This document shows, one piece after another, positions 55,802-64,000 of a stretch of DNA of 64,000 nt (position 1 is its first letter; each line of letters opens with the position of its first letter). Both the position numbers and the translations under genes were made by a program. The notes below the pieces were generated by a model. That model did not search any database. It was not told where the DNA came from and saw only the letters and a list, made by a program, of their open reading frames with translations. The stretch covers positions 62,001-126,000 of the forward strand of contig CAMOWK010000007.1 in NCBI GenBank assembly GCA_946628415.1, written 5' to 3'. The stretch comes from an uncultured Lachnospiraceae bacterium. Its GTDB lineage: Bacteria > Bacillota > Clostridia > Lachnospirales > Lachnospiraceae.

Positions 55802-56515
55802 CTATTCATATATGTAGCAGAAAACAAGAAGCCTTTTTTCCGAAACCGGCTCAACGCAAGTCGAAAGGGCAAGTATATTGTCCGATGGCTGAACCGCCTC
55901 GTCATAGACCGAGGCTTTTTCTTTTATAAGACTCTTTATATCTTCTGTATCCGGATCAAATAATTCATAGTTGTCGAATACATTTACCTTTACAGCAGCA
56001 AAGACCTTTAACCTCTTCTCAGATACATTTTCTCTTCCTATAAGAAGGGTGCCTTCGCTGTGATTCTTCAGATAGGTCTCGTCCAGATACTCATCAAGAG
56101 CTCCGAACATTACACCATACTCCATATGATGCCCATAAAGGATCGAGTAATTATCGCTAAAATCGGACGTGTTCCTGCTGTCAAGGAAAATGCTTCCTGA
56201 CAGGGAATACTCTCCGTATGGATTTATATTAAGAAATCTGGAATTATCCTCCCCCTGCATAACAGGATAATCGATGCCTGTATCCGTAAGCGTAATCCAC
56301 GCAACCATCTCATCGGTTATGGGATAGTCCTGCGGTGCCTCCTTTCCGGGAACCGGTTTATACTTTAAAATATCCGTATCACTTGCATTCTTAAATACAT
56401 ACCAGCTGTCGTAAAGCCCGTAGAGGACGATGAGCAGCACTAAAATGAACGAAGTAAGCATAAACTTCTCGTAAAGGATATTCATTTTAATCCAGAATTT
56501 TCTACTCTTCAGCAT
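55802..56515 (-). CDS. Class B sortase, pilus type
   Basis: The 237-residue transpeptidase has an N-terminal membrane helix (about 18-36), SILYGHHMEYGVMF with His129, LSTCVEPVSEKRLLVF with Cys220 and Arg228, and the GIDYPVMQGEDNSRFLN segment typical of class B. All three catalytic residues are present. It overlaps the end of the major pilin gene by 14 bases. It presumably joins IIPTG-bearing subunits, as class B sortases do for EVPTG/QVPTG-type pilins in streptococci. Confidence 0.93.
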   Translation of the reverse strand: MLKSRKFWIKMNILYEKFMLTSFILVLLIVLYGLYDSWYVFKNASDTDILKYKPVPGKEAPQDYPITDEMVAWITLTDTGIDYPVMQGEDNSRFLNINPYGEYSLSGSIFLDSRNTSDFSDNYSILYGHHMEYGVMFGALDEYLDETYLKNHSEGTLLIGRENVSEKRLKVFAAVKVNVFDNYELFDPDTEDIKSLIKEKASVYDEAVQPSDNILALSTCVEPVSEKRLLVFCYIYE

Positions 56516-57755
56516 ATCTCTTCTTAGATCTTACTGCGAAGAAAATGATTCCCGCTATAACTACGAGTCCTAAAACTACCCACGGTGTTATAGAAAGCAA
56601 AACGCCTGTAGGTATGATGCCATTTCTGGTATTTGTAAATCCGGTATATATATCAGATGTTCTGATAGTTCCGCTTACCGGATTTGAAAGAGCATGATCA
56701 TCTCCATCCACTCCTTTAACAGTAAGTGTCGCAGCTCCTTCTGTCTTCTTATAATCCTCTTCATTCTCACTGACAGCATATGTCGCTCCCGAGGTAATAC
56801 CTGTTATGGCAACATACTGACCATGCTGAAGATAGAATGTGCCTTCTGCCTTACCGCTTGTGTTTGCAGCAAGTTCTGTTGGATTAGTCTTTCTAGCGTT
56901 ATCTGCTATTGTTGCCGCATTAGCCCCTGATGTAATATCAGCATTTCCGTCTGCTGTACCGTTCGTCCTGTCATCATCAATAGAAACCCCAAGCACTGTA
57001 TCTGCCGGAAGATTTTCTATTTTAACAGTCACTGCAAAATACTTATCCTTTGAGCCCTGATTACCTGTTACAACCTTACCAACGAAAAGGTTTCTCGTTG
57101 TATATGTATTCTTTATACCGTCAACCTTAGTGCTGAGACGCTGATCATTGCTTCCGTTATCAGTTCCAAGCGTAGGAGCCGCCGTACCCGTATGAAGGAT
57201 ATAGCTATCGTCTTCTACTTTAAGCTTAAGACCTGAATTATCTGAAGCATCAGTAACATATACATCAAGCGTATATTCTGTCTCATCATATCCTATACCG
57301 GTAGCTGTACCTTTAGTCTCTTTAAGCGTATATCTGTAAACGCCCGGCTCTGTAAATGAAACAGACCTAAAATCTATCGTAACATCCTTTTTGGCGTACT
57401 TCTCACCGGAATTTAAGGCGAGGGAGTCATTCGTTTGAACAGCATCGTAAGTAGCATCTGCCGATGCTCCTGTCCCTGTAAAGCTTGCTGTACCGACAGT
57501 AGGAGTTCCGATTCCTGCCTTAACTTCCATGGTAGTATCGGTCTTAGATATAGCCTGACCCGGTTCTATGGTAAAGTTAAATGTAACCTCCGGAACCGAC
57601 GCTCCCTTATCCATTACAAGATACTTTTTAAATGTAGTCGTTCCTCCCGCAACAGGAGTGTAACTAGCTGCTTTTCCCGGAATAACCGTTATAACAGCAA
57701 CTGCCGCTACAAGTAAAAGCATCATTAATAATTTGCTTCTATCCCTTAGTCTCAT
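56502..57755 (-). CDS. Major pilin, FctA-like with isopeptide-type domains
   Basis: The 417-residue protein has a signal peptide (1-29). The first domain (about 35-215) has FKKYLVM near its start and DFRSVSFTEPGVYRYTLKET, then YDETEYTLDVYV, the FctA/Spy0128 pattern in which Lys and Asn form an internal isopeptide with Glu nearby. The second domain (about 218-375) begins TYTTRNLFVGKVVTGNQG. The C-terminus has IIPTG (380-384), a membrane helix and a basic tail. It is likely the polymerising backbone subunit. SD GGAGGA. Confidence 0.88.
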   Translation of the reverse strand: MRLRDRSKLLMMLLLVAAVAVITVIPGKAASYTPVAGGTTTFKKYLVMDKGASVPEVTFNFTIEPGQAISKTDTTMEVKAGIGTPTVGTASFTGTGASADATYDAVQTNDSLALNSGEKYAKKDVTIDFRSVSFTEPGVYRYTLKETKGTATGIGYDETEYTLDVYVTDASDNSGLKLKVEDDSYILHTGTAAPTLGTDNGSNDQRLSTKVDGIKNTYTTRNLFVGKVVTGNQGSKDKYFAVTVKIENLPADTVLGVSIDDDRTNGTADGNADITSGANAATIADNARKTNPTELAANTSGKAEGTFYLQHGQYVAITGITSGATYAVSENEEDYKKTEGAATLTVKGVDGDDHALSNPVSGTIRTSDIYTGFTNTRNGIIPTGVLLSITPWVVLGLVVIAGIIFFAVRSKKRYAEE

Positions 57756-57778
57756 TTAATTCCTCCTTGATCAAAAAC

Positions 57779-58312
57779 TTATATACCTCTTTTCCGCATT
57801 ATGAATATAATCTTTCCTTTTATATCCTTTTTATTAACTGCTCCGAATGTCCTGCTGTCATTTATATCTGATCTGTAGTCATTTAATATAAATACCGAGT
57901 CATCCGGCACAGTATAAGGGAAATCTATTGATGCCCCTTCACCGGTTGTGGGATATACGGCATTTTCATACACACCGTATCCGTTAACCGTGACAGCATC
58001 CGAATCAATAGCCACAACATCCTGCGGCATGGCAACTACCCTGCCAAAACGAATCTTCCCATCCTGCTTATAAATGACTGCATCATCCACATAAATCTTT
58101 GCATGACGAAAAGCAATACAGAGATCACCATCTTTGATCATCGGATAACATGTATTGCTGTGATTTATAAAAATACCTATTACAAAGGTGCAGAGAATCC
58201 ATACTACAAGTACAGTCAGCGCGACTTTTATAAAAAATTCAGCCGCCAGCTTACCTGCACCTTTTTTAGGTGCTTTTTTCATATTTGTATCGGATACCGT
58301 ATTCTTATCCAT
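57779..58312 (-). CDS. Signal peptidase I homologue lacking the catalytic dyad (SipA-like)
   Basis: The 177-residue protein has one membrane helix (about 28-49) and the S26 fold: the YPMIKDGD box, FGRVVAMPQDVV, and PDDSVFILNDYRSDINDSRTFG, matching the conserved C-terminal boxes of type I signal peptidases. The nucleophile position of SMxP is Thr54 (TCYP) and the general-base Lys of KRVVGLPGD is Gly90 (GRVVAMPQD). It should therefore be inactive, as is streptococcal SipA, needed for pilus assembly. The start is the ATG at 58312 with GGAG six bases before; an upstream ATG at 58360 overlaps the hairpin array. Confidence 0.88.
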   Translation of the reverse strand: MDKNTVSDTNMKKAPKKGAGKLAAEFFIKVALTVLVVWILCTFVIGIFINHSNTCYPMIKDGDLCIAFRHAKIYVDDAVIYKQDGKIRFGRVVAMPQDVVAIDSDAVTVNGYGVYENAVYPTTGEGASIDFPYTVPDDSVFILNDYRSDINDSRTFGAVNKKDIKGKIIFIMRKRGI

Positions 58313-58340
58313 TTCTGCTCCGTATCTACGGTGTTCCCAA

Positions 58341-58473
58341 AGGTAGGTATTCGAACACATTAGGTGTTCGGATACCGTACTGGCCTAGCTCCGAAGGAGC
58401 TACCCGTAGGGTTATCGAACGGCTATCCTTTGCCGTTCGATAAGGTATAGGTATTCGAACACATCCGGTGTTC
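58341..58473. repeat. Hairpin array, locus 3 (leader of the pilus operon)
   Basis: Four inverted repeats lie in the 5' leader of the pilus transcript: 58346-58376 (13-bp stem with one G-T, 5-base loop), 58386-58402 (TAGCTCC / GGAGCTA, loop GAA), 58413-58442 (11-bp stem TATCGAACGGC, 8-base loop) and 58457-58473 (GAACAC / GTGTTC). A direct repeat of about 26 bases (AGGTATTCGAACACAT and on) begins both ends of the array. The organisation resembles loci 1 and 2; the sequence does not. The rest of 58361-58601 holds the promoter and no gene. Confidence 0.75.
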
Positions 58474-58505
58474 ATTTACATTTACCGACACTAATCTAGT
58501 ATATT

Positions 58506-58534
58506 ATGTTAACACTGCGACGGGGTTATGTCAA
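58506..58534 (-). promoter_or_regulatory. Predicted pilus operon promoter
   Basis: A perfect TTGACA (58529-58534) and TAACAT (58506-58511) are spaced 17 bases apart on the minus strand. A start near 58499 would give a leader of about 187 bases that contains hairpin array 3. Confidence 0.7.
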
Positions 58535-58601
58535 TCATTTAAGCCGGAGTTCATCATTATTTTATAACTTTTTTCATCGTTTTTATACTTTTCAGAGCCA
58601 T

Positions 58602-59936
58602 TTATTCGTACCTTAGGGCTTCTATCGGATCAAGAGCTGCCGCCTTCTTTGCCGGATAGCTTCCGAAGAAGACACCGACAAGCATGGAAAAGAGCACTGA
58701 TATAACTATTGCCTTTATGGAAGGCGAAATAGTTATCTCGAATATATTTGAAAATGATGAGTAACTCTTTGCTATAAGACTTTCCGCAATCTTTCCTATC
58801 AGAACGCCGTTTAGAATACCTATAAGTATTCCTATGACTCCTCCTATAAGGCATATTACCACCGACTCGATAAGGAACTGTCTTCTTATAGTCTTCTCCT
58901 TTGCCCCAAGAGCCTTCTCTATACCTATCTCACGGGTTCTTTCAACCACGCTGACAAGCATGATATTCATAACGCCGACACCGCCTACAAGGAGCGATAT
59001 GGCGGCGATAACAGATATCGCTACAGTGATAACATTAAGAACAGCCGATATCTGCTTAAGCATATCAGATTCATTTTCTATAATCACTGTCCAGTCCGTA
59101 TTAGTCTCATATTTTTCATCAAAGAAATCCTGAAGCTCCTGCCTTAGCATTTCAGGTTCGTAATCAGTATTCCACATGATGCTTATATATGTAAGATAAT
59201 CTTCCTCAATCATTTCAGGTGCTATATCTTTCGCCGTATGAGTTGGGATATATACCGTAGTCATCTTGTCCTCTTCCCTTTCAGCAGGTGAAAATGCACC
59301 CATAATGGAAGCGGAATACTCATATACGCCGACTATCGTCCCTTCAAATGCCTTTCCGGTTTCCGTAACAAAATCTACAGTTTTACCAAGGGGGTCTGTC
59401 CCTTCTTTAAAATACTGTCTTACGAAGATATCCGAAACAAGGCATGACGACCTGTGCTCTAAGTCGTCCCTTTGAGTGAGTCCCCTTCCATACAGTATAT
59501 TCAGCTTATACTGCTTTGCATATGACTCCGATACTCCTAAAACCGTCACCTTTGACTTCTTACCGCTGCTGTTACGTGCTTCTCCGCTTCCGACAGGAGA
59601 ACTTGTTAACTGGTCGAAATGTCCCGGATACTTTTCATACAATTCATTTATCATATCCTCAGTTATAACGTCCTCTTCATCCAGTTCAGGATACTCTATC
59701 TCTTCGCCGGAAAGAACGGCATTATAATCTATATTCGGTTCCAGATATACATCAAAAATATTTACTCCAAGAGAGTTAAATGTATTTGACAGAGTTTTTT
59801 CAATTGAGGTTCCTATAGTCGTTATCGTTATAACCGAGCTTATACCTATAATGATGCCGAGCATAGTAAGAAATGACCGCATCTTATTACTTTTAATTGC
59901 TGTAAGCGCGAGCTTTATGGTTTCAAAAAATCCCAT
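58602..59936 (-). CDS. MacB-type ABC transporter permease
   Basis: The 444-residue protein has an N-terminal helix starting MGFFETIKLALTAIKSNK, then MRSFLTMLGIIIGISSV, a large extracytoplasmic domain (about 50-290), and three C-terminal helices with VGVMNIMLVSVVERTREIGIEKALGA, the MacB/FtsX hallmark. I start it at ATG 59936, directly after the ATPase stop; a GTG four codons earlier is possible. It forms a mechanotransmission-type pump with the two genes upstream. No clear terminator follows. Confidence 0.9.
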   Translation of the reverse strand: MGFFETIKLALTAIKSNKMRSFLTMLGIIIGISSVITITTIGTSIEKTLSNTFNSLGVNIFDVYLEPNIDYNAVLSGEEIEYPELDEEDVITEDMINELYEKYPGHFDQLTSSPVGSGEARNSSGKKSKVTVLGVSESYAKQYKLNILYGRGLTQRDDLEHRSSCLVSDIFVRQYFKEGTDPLGKTVDFVTETGKAFEGTIVGVYEYSASIMGAFSPAEREEDKMTTVYIPTHTAKDIAPEMIEEDYLTYISIMWNTDYEPEMLRQELQDFFDEKYETNTDWTVIIENESDMLKQISAVLNVITVAISVIAAISLLVGGVGVMNIMLVSVVERTREIGIEKALGAKEKTIRRQFLIESVVICLIGGVIGILIGILNGVLIGKIAESLIAKSYSSFSNIFEITISPSIKAIVISVLFSMLVGVFFGSYPAKKAAALDPIEALRYE

Positions 59937-59937
59937 A

Positions 59938-60708
59938 TTACACCTCACCTTCCGGAGTCTCGCCCCTATACTCTGTGTAATATGAAGGTCTCCTACTTTT
60001 CATCACAGGCTTATATTCATTATTCATATGATTTCCCGTAATCTCACCGTCCATGATGGTAACAATACGCTCGGTTTCTTTTGCCAGTTCAGGGCTGTGG
60101 GTTATAAGGACTATGGTATTTCCTTCCTCTTCGTGAAGCTTATGGAAAATATCCATAACCAGATGTCCCGTCTTAGTATCAAGGGCACCCGTCGGCTCAT
60201 CCGCCAGAATTATGGACGGCTTATTTGCCATGGCGCGTGCTATGGCAACCCTCTGTTTCTGTCCGCCTGAAAGCTCATTCGGATTATGATTCATTCTGTC
60301 TTCCATTCCGACTATGCGAAGCAGCCTCTCGGCTCTTTCCCGTCTTTCACGTTCCTTCATCCCGGCGTACATCATAGGCATTTCAACATTTTTAAGTGCA
60401 TTTATTCTGGGGATCAGGTTAAATGTCTGGAACACGAAACCTATCTTCTGATTTCTGATCTCGCTCTGCTCGTCACTGTTCATGGCTCCCACATCAACTC
60501 CGTCAAGAAAGTAGCTGCCATATGTTGGTCTGTCGAGAGCCCCTATTATATTCATAAGCGTACTTTTTCCGGAGCCGGAAGGGCCTACTATAGATACAAA
60601 TTCCCCTTTTGCAACAGAGAGATTTATACCATGAAGTATCTCCAGCTCATTTGGCTCGCCTATGTAGTAACGCTTTATGATGTTCTGCATCATAATTATA
60701 TTATTCAT
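59938..60708 (-). CDS. MacB-type ABC transporter ATP-binding protein
   Basis: The 256-residue ATPase has Walker [13 protein letters not shown], signature [14 protein letters not shown], Walker [13 protein letters not shown] and the H-loop LITHSPELA, as in LolD/MacB cassettes. About 25 extra residues at the C-terminus are not part of the cassette. It lies 13 bases after the adaptor gene and directly before the permease. Confidence 0.93.
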   Translation of the reverse strand: MNNIIMMQNIIKRYYIGEPNELEILHGINLSVAKGEFVSIVGPSGSGKSTLMNIIGALDRPTYGSYFLDGVDVGAMNSDEQSEIRNQKIGFVFQTFNLIPRINALKNVEMPMMYAGMKERERRERAERLLRIVGMEDRMNHNPNELSGGQKQRVAIARAMANKPSIILADEPTGALDTKTGHLVMDIFHKLHEEEGNTIVLITHSPELAKETERIVTIMDGEITGNHMNNEYKPVMKSRRPSYYTEYRGETPEGEV

Positions 60709-60721
60709 GGTCTGCTCCCGA

Positions 60722-62680
60722 TTATTTCTCTTCCTCTTCCGTTGTACTGTAAATAGTAGAAAAGTCTATTACTACAAACTGCTGATCCGCTGCCACCATA
60801 TCCGGAGTCGTAACTACCTTGTCACCTTCCTTAAGCCCTTCTACCACCTCAACATAGTAGCTGGTTTCCATTCCTTTTTTAATATATGTCTGCCGTGCAA
60901 TGTAGACACCCGACTGTCCCGGAACTTCTTCCGCTATAAATACATATTCCTGATCCTTGTCATCGGTAAGTATGCTTTCATACGGAACAGAAATGACATT
61001 TTCCTTTTCATCAAGAACAATCTTTCCTGTAGCTGACATTCCTATAAGAAGTTCTGTATCTTTATCTCCGATCTCGATTTCAGCCGAGTAACCGCCTGTT
61101 TGTCCTGTAGGATCGACACTAAGTACATTTACTACCTTTGTCACCTTGCCGCTGAACTCCTTGTCTCCTGTTGCTGTGGTTTTAATTACAGCCTTCTGAC
61201 CTTCCTTTAATTTAAGGATGTCACCCTCATCTATGGCTACTGTGATCTTAAGCTTCTTGCTGTCTTCTATAGTCATGATCACATCAGTTCCGGCCATACT
61301 GCCCTCAGCTACATTAAGAGACGTAATAATTCCGTCCATAGGAGCAGTCACCTTACATTCATCAAGCTTTCTGTCAAGTTCCTCAAGTGTATTGATAAGA
61401 GTATTATCCTCTACCTTATACTGTGATTCTTCAATCACATCCTTAGCTGTGTCTATAGCAGAATCCGCCGTTTTTGCTATCTCCTTATATGCACTTTCTG
61501 CTGACGCAACCGCCTCATCAAACGCAGCAAGCCCGGCTTTTTCTTCAGCTATAGCCTCAGCTTCTTCCTTTATAGTTTCAGAAAGAGCCGCTATCTCGGA
61601 ATTTATTTCAGCAAGTCTTTCGGCAGGAGTCTTTTCTCCTGAATTATCAGTCTCTGTTGTGTCACCCGTGTCCTTTGTTCCGGCGCCGGTATCTTCTTTG
61701 CTACCCGTATCTTCCGGGTTTTCAACAGGTGCCTCGGTCGGCTCTTCAGAAGTTACTTCTTTCTCAAGTTCAGTCTTCTCTTCATTTAATGATTTAAGAA
61801 GATTTACGTCTTCATTGTAAGCTGCAACGTGAGCATTATAGAGGGTGTACGCACTATCCCTTCTTGCCTTTGCAGCATCAACCTGGGTCTGGGCATCAGA
61901 AAGAGCTTCACTTTTATCGCTCTTTGCGTCATTTAAGTTCTTCTGCATTTTCCTCGCAAGATAAGCCTCATAAGCTGCAGTTCCCTGAACCTGTTTTAAA
62001 GTACTGTCATACTGCTTCTCGAGGTCATCATTCTCAAATTCACAGAGAACATCGCCCTTCTTTACATAGTCGCCCACTTCGACATTCAGTTTCTCAATCG
62101 TAGTTCCGGTTAAGGTTGATGTAATATTTACCTTATTCTGGCTCTCAACCTTTCCCGATACACCTATATAATTCATCAGATCCTGCTTCTCAATCTCAAT
62201 CACGTTCGGTGAATTAAATGACGAAAGCGCCTTCATACCCTTATTTACAAGATATACGCATCCGCCTATAAGAAGGACAAATACTGCCACGATTATTCCT
62301 ACTACAATAAGTGCAGTCTTCTTGCCTTTTTTCTTTTTCGGTTTTGCCGGTGGCGTAGGATATGGCGGAATCTGCCTGTTACCCTGTGCAGTCGGACTGT
62401 CCGGTGCAGCCGCGGTATTTGATCCGATCTGGTTATCCGTCCCACTCGCGTCATTTGAGCCTGCCTGGTTATCCGCCCCGCTCACGCCATTTGAGCCTGC
62501 CTGGTTGTCCGCCCCACTTGCGCCATTTGAGCCTGCAGCCGGCACTGCGCTACCCTGGTTATCATTTTTAACAACCATATTTTTTGCATCCTGCCCACTT
62601 GTATTACCCGATTCATTTATGCCTGTATCAGGTATTTCAATTGTATAAGAATTTGGCTGGTTATAGGAATTATTCTCCAT
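60722..62680 (-). CDS. Efflux adaptor (HlyD/MacA-like) with low-complexity segments
   Basis: The 652-residue protein starts with about 120 cytosolic residues of Asn, Gly, Ser and Ala with tandem GSNGASGADNQA units, then KPKKKKGKK and a membrane helix (about 122-145). A lipoyl/barrel-sandwich half (GVSGKVESQNKVNITS, GDYVKKGDVLCEFEN), a long coiled-coil hairpin with an acidic Thr/Asp/Glu-rich insert, the second half (CKVTAPMDGIITSLNVAEGS) and beta-barrel domains follow. It probably delivers substrate with the MacB-like pump. Start at ATG 62680 (SD AGGAGAAA). The export substrate is unknown. Confidence 0.88.
   Translation of the reverse strand: MENNSYNQPNSYTIEIPDTGINESGNTSGQDAKNMVVKNDNQGSAVPAAGSNGASGADNQAGSNGVSGADNQAGSNDASGTDNQIGSNTAAAPDSPTAQGNRQIPPYPTPPAKPKKKKGKKTALIVVGIIVAVFVLLIGGCVYLVNKGMKALSSFNSPNVIEIEKQDLMNYIGVSGKVESQNKVNITSTLTGTTIEKLNVEVGDYVKKGDVLCEFENDDLEKQYDSTLKQVQGTAAYEAYLARKMQKNLNDAKSDKSEALSDAQTQVDAAKARRDSAYTLYNAHVAAYNEDVNLLKSLNEEKTELEKEVTSEEPTEAPVENPEDTGSKEDTGAGTKDTGDTTETDNSGEKTPAERLAEINSEIAALSETIKEEAEAIAEEKAGLAAFDEAVASAESAYKEIAKTADSAIDTAKDVIEESQYKVEDNTLINTLEELDRKLDECKVTAPMDGIITSLNVAEGSMAGTDVIMTIEDSKKLKITVAIDEGDILKLKEGQKAVIKTTATGDKEFSGKVTKVVNVLSVDPTGQTGGYSAEIEIGDKDTELLIGMSATGKIVLDEKENVISVPYESILTDDKDQEYVFIAEEVPGQSGVYIARQTYIKKGMETSYYVEVVEGLKEGDKVVTTPDMVAADQQFVVIDFSTIYSTTEEEEK
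62430..62536. repeat. 36-bp tandem repeat in the adaptor N-terminus
   Basis: Three to four copies of a 36-base unit encode GSNGASGADNQA or close variants. The segment is predicted disordered and cytosolic. Confidence 0.85.
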
Positions 62681-62779
62681 GTCATTTCTCCTAGTTAAGC
62701 TTCTTAATTTATACTTGCCTCTACTTCTTATAATGCGCACATATTTGATTCACACATATAATATAGAATAGTTACCAGT

Positions 62780-62820
62780 TTATAGAATAAATGAGGCACT
62801 GATAAAAATCAATGCCTCAC
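62780..62820 (-). terminator. Terminator of thrS
   Basis: A 12-bp stem (62808-62819 with 62792-62803, one G-U pair) with a 4-base loop is followed by TTTATTCT on the minus strand, about 55 bases after the thrS stop. Confidence 0.88.
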
Positions 62821-62875
62821 TCTTTAAAATAACCTTAATATTACCTTAACTCAGTCCACGAATCATGAACGTGCT

Positions 62876-64000
62876 TTAGAACTCATCAACGAGTTCAAGT
62901 GTGTGATTCTCGCTTTGTTCCTTGCAAATCTCAATGAACTTATCAAGCGGAATTCCGTTTGCCTGCTTATTGCCTCTGATATTAACAGACACAGTTCCCT
63001 CTTCTGCCTCTTTATCACCGAGCACGAGGATATACGGCTCTTTATACTTCTTAAAGCCTTTGATCTTGGTCTTCATATTCTCATCGCTGTAATCAGCCTC
63101 GACTCTTATGCCGGCTTTCCGGAGAGCTTTCTCAACCTTCTTTGCATATTCATTATGCTCTTCTCTTATAGGCACTATACCAACCTGATAAGGTGAAAGC
63201 CAGAATGGGAAAGCTCCCTTGAAGTTTTCTATAAGTATTCCGATAAATCTTTCAAATGAACCGAATATGGCTCTATGTATCATAACCGGTCTCTTCTGGG
63301 TTCCGTCCTGTGCAACATACTTAAGATCGAAGTTAAGCGGAAGCTGGAAGTCAAGCTGTATGGTTCCCATCTGCCATTCACGTCCGAGACAGTCTTTCAT
63401 CTTAAGGTCGATCTTCGGTCCGTAAAATGCACCGTCGCCTTCATTTATCTCATAATTTCCTTCACCATACTTCTTATCAAGTATCCTCTTTAAGGAAGCC
63501 TCTGCAGCATCCCAAAGCTCAGGTTCACCCATAAAGTCATCCGGTCTTGTGGAAAGCTCAGCCGCATATGTAAGTCCGAATGTCTCGTAAATGAATTTGG
63601 CTATATCCATGATATCGCCGATCTCATCCTCTATCATATCCTCTGTAAGGAAGGTATGATCGTCATCCTGATGGAACATCTGAACACGGAAAAGACCATT
63701 TAATTCGCCGCTCTTTTCACGTCTGTGAATTACCTGGGTCTCGCTGTAACGGATAGGAAGATCCTTGTAGCTGTGAAGCCCGTTCTTATATACATTTATG
63801 GCATTCGGACAGTTCATCGGCTTAATGGCATATTCAACATCTGTGCTGATCTTCTCTTCACCCGTCTCTTCATCTGTCGATGCATTTGTAATAAGGAACA
63901 TGTTCTCTTTATAATGTCCCCAATGCCCTGATGTTTCCCAGAGTTTTCTGTGATTTATAACAGGCGCAAGTATTTCCTGATAACCATGCTCTTCATGGAT
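62876..64000 (-). CDS. thrS: Threonyl-tRNA synthetase (partial, N-terminus beyond right edge)
   Basis: The frame is open to the right edge, giving 374 residues. It begins inside the catalytic core with EEHGYQEILAPVINHRKLWE and WETSGHWGHYKENMF. It continues with MNCPNAINVYK (zinc Cys), FRVQMFHQDDDHTFL (zinc His), MIHRAIFGSFERFIGI (third ligand, class II motif 3) and the C-terminal anticodon-binding domain. The TGS and editing domains lie outside the window. It attaches threonine to tRNA-Thr. Confidence 0.96.
   Translation of the reverse strand: MHEEHGYQEILAPVINHRKLWETSGHWGHYKENMFLITNASTDEETGEEKISTDVEYAIKPMNCPNAINVYKNGLHSYKDLPIRYSETQVIHRREKSGELNGLFRVQMFHQDDDHTFLTEDMIEDEIGDIMDIAKFIYETFGLTYAAELSTRPDDFMGEPELWDAAEASLKRILDKKYGEGNYEINEGDGAFYGPKIDLKMKDCLGREWQMGTIQLDFQLPLNFDLKYVAQDGTQKRPVMIHRAIFGSFERFIGILIENFKGAFPFWLSPYQVGIVPIREEHNEYAKKVEKALRKAGIRVEADYSDENMKTKIKGFKKYKEPYILVLGDKEAEEGTVSVNIRGNKQANGIPLDKFIEICKEQSENHTLELVDEF

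Noticed and set aside
61218-61820. 200-codon plus-strand frame of Ser/Val/Ala
   Set aside because: It is antisense to the low-complexity coiled coil of the adaptor gene, and its composition reflects that codon bias.

Overview
The window is chromosomal DNA of a Gram-positive anaerobe of the Clostridia, most likely Lachnospiraceae of the Butyrivibrio/Pseudobutyrivibrio kind. The gene set points there: a complete F-type ATP synthase operon with a Na+-type c subunit, GH94 cellobiose phosphorylase, glycogen phosphorylase, clostridial-type IleRS (type 2), DUF6062 and DUF3737 proteins, sortase-anchored surface proteins, and no outer-membrane genes. Most genes lie on the minus strand. Both edges cut genes: an RluA-type pseudouridine synthase on the left and thrS on the right.

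Layout by region. 1-9.7 kb (minus): the atp operon, atpZ-I-B-E-F-H-A-G-D-C, followed by a DUF885 lipoprotein peptidase and the rluA-like gene. 9.7-15.7 kb (minus): alaA, pncC-type amidase, acyl-ACP thioesterase, a DtxR/MntR regulator, a HIT protein with an in-frame N-terminal extension, a membrane-anchored EndoU-type RNase, and DUF6062. 15.7-18.8 kb (minus): a 1009-residue calpain-like cysteine peptidase. 19-25.7 kb (plus): an aldose 1-epimerase homologue, cellobiose phosphorylase, and a TIR-transmembrane-propeller protein. 25.7-33.1 kb (minus): a secreted GLUG-type protein, acpP, glgP and ileS. 33.2-39.3 kb (minus): a Na/Pi-PhoU transporter and the operon DUF3737-patB-HD-GYP. 39.5-41.7 kb (plus): CIRCE-controlled hsp20, then pyrC. 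41.7-46.1 kb (minus): pyk, a GQPG-repeat membrane protein, cysE, a hairpin-rich repeat array, and mazEF. 46.2-58.5 kb (minus): a pilus operon of degenerate signal peptidase, major pilin, class B sortase, minor pilin and a 2909-residue adhesin. 58.6-62.7 kb (minus): a MacAB-like export system. 62.9-64 kb: thrS.

Two things stand out. First, the 46-58.5 kb locus has the parts list of a streptococcal FCT-type pilus (SipA, FctA, class B sortase, FctB, Cpa-like adhesin). Its signal peptidase homologue has lost both catalytic residues, and the major pilin and giant adhesin share an IIPTG sorting signal. Second, three intergenic loci (about 4.2, 45.2-45.6 and 58.3-58.5 kb) consist of back-to-back short perfect or near-perfect hairpins, many with three-base loops. 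Hairpins at equivalent positions in the first two loci differ by paired substitutions, which suggests that palindromy is maintained rather than sequence. These arrays sit at an intra-operon junction, in the likely cysE promoter region, and in the leader of the pilus operon.

Other candidates for unusual biology are the calpain-like protein, the secreted EndoU RNase, the TIR receptor-like protein, and an ileS promoter located in the loop of the preceding terminator. All functions come from sequence reading alone; no database search was run.
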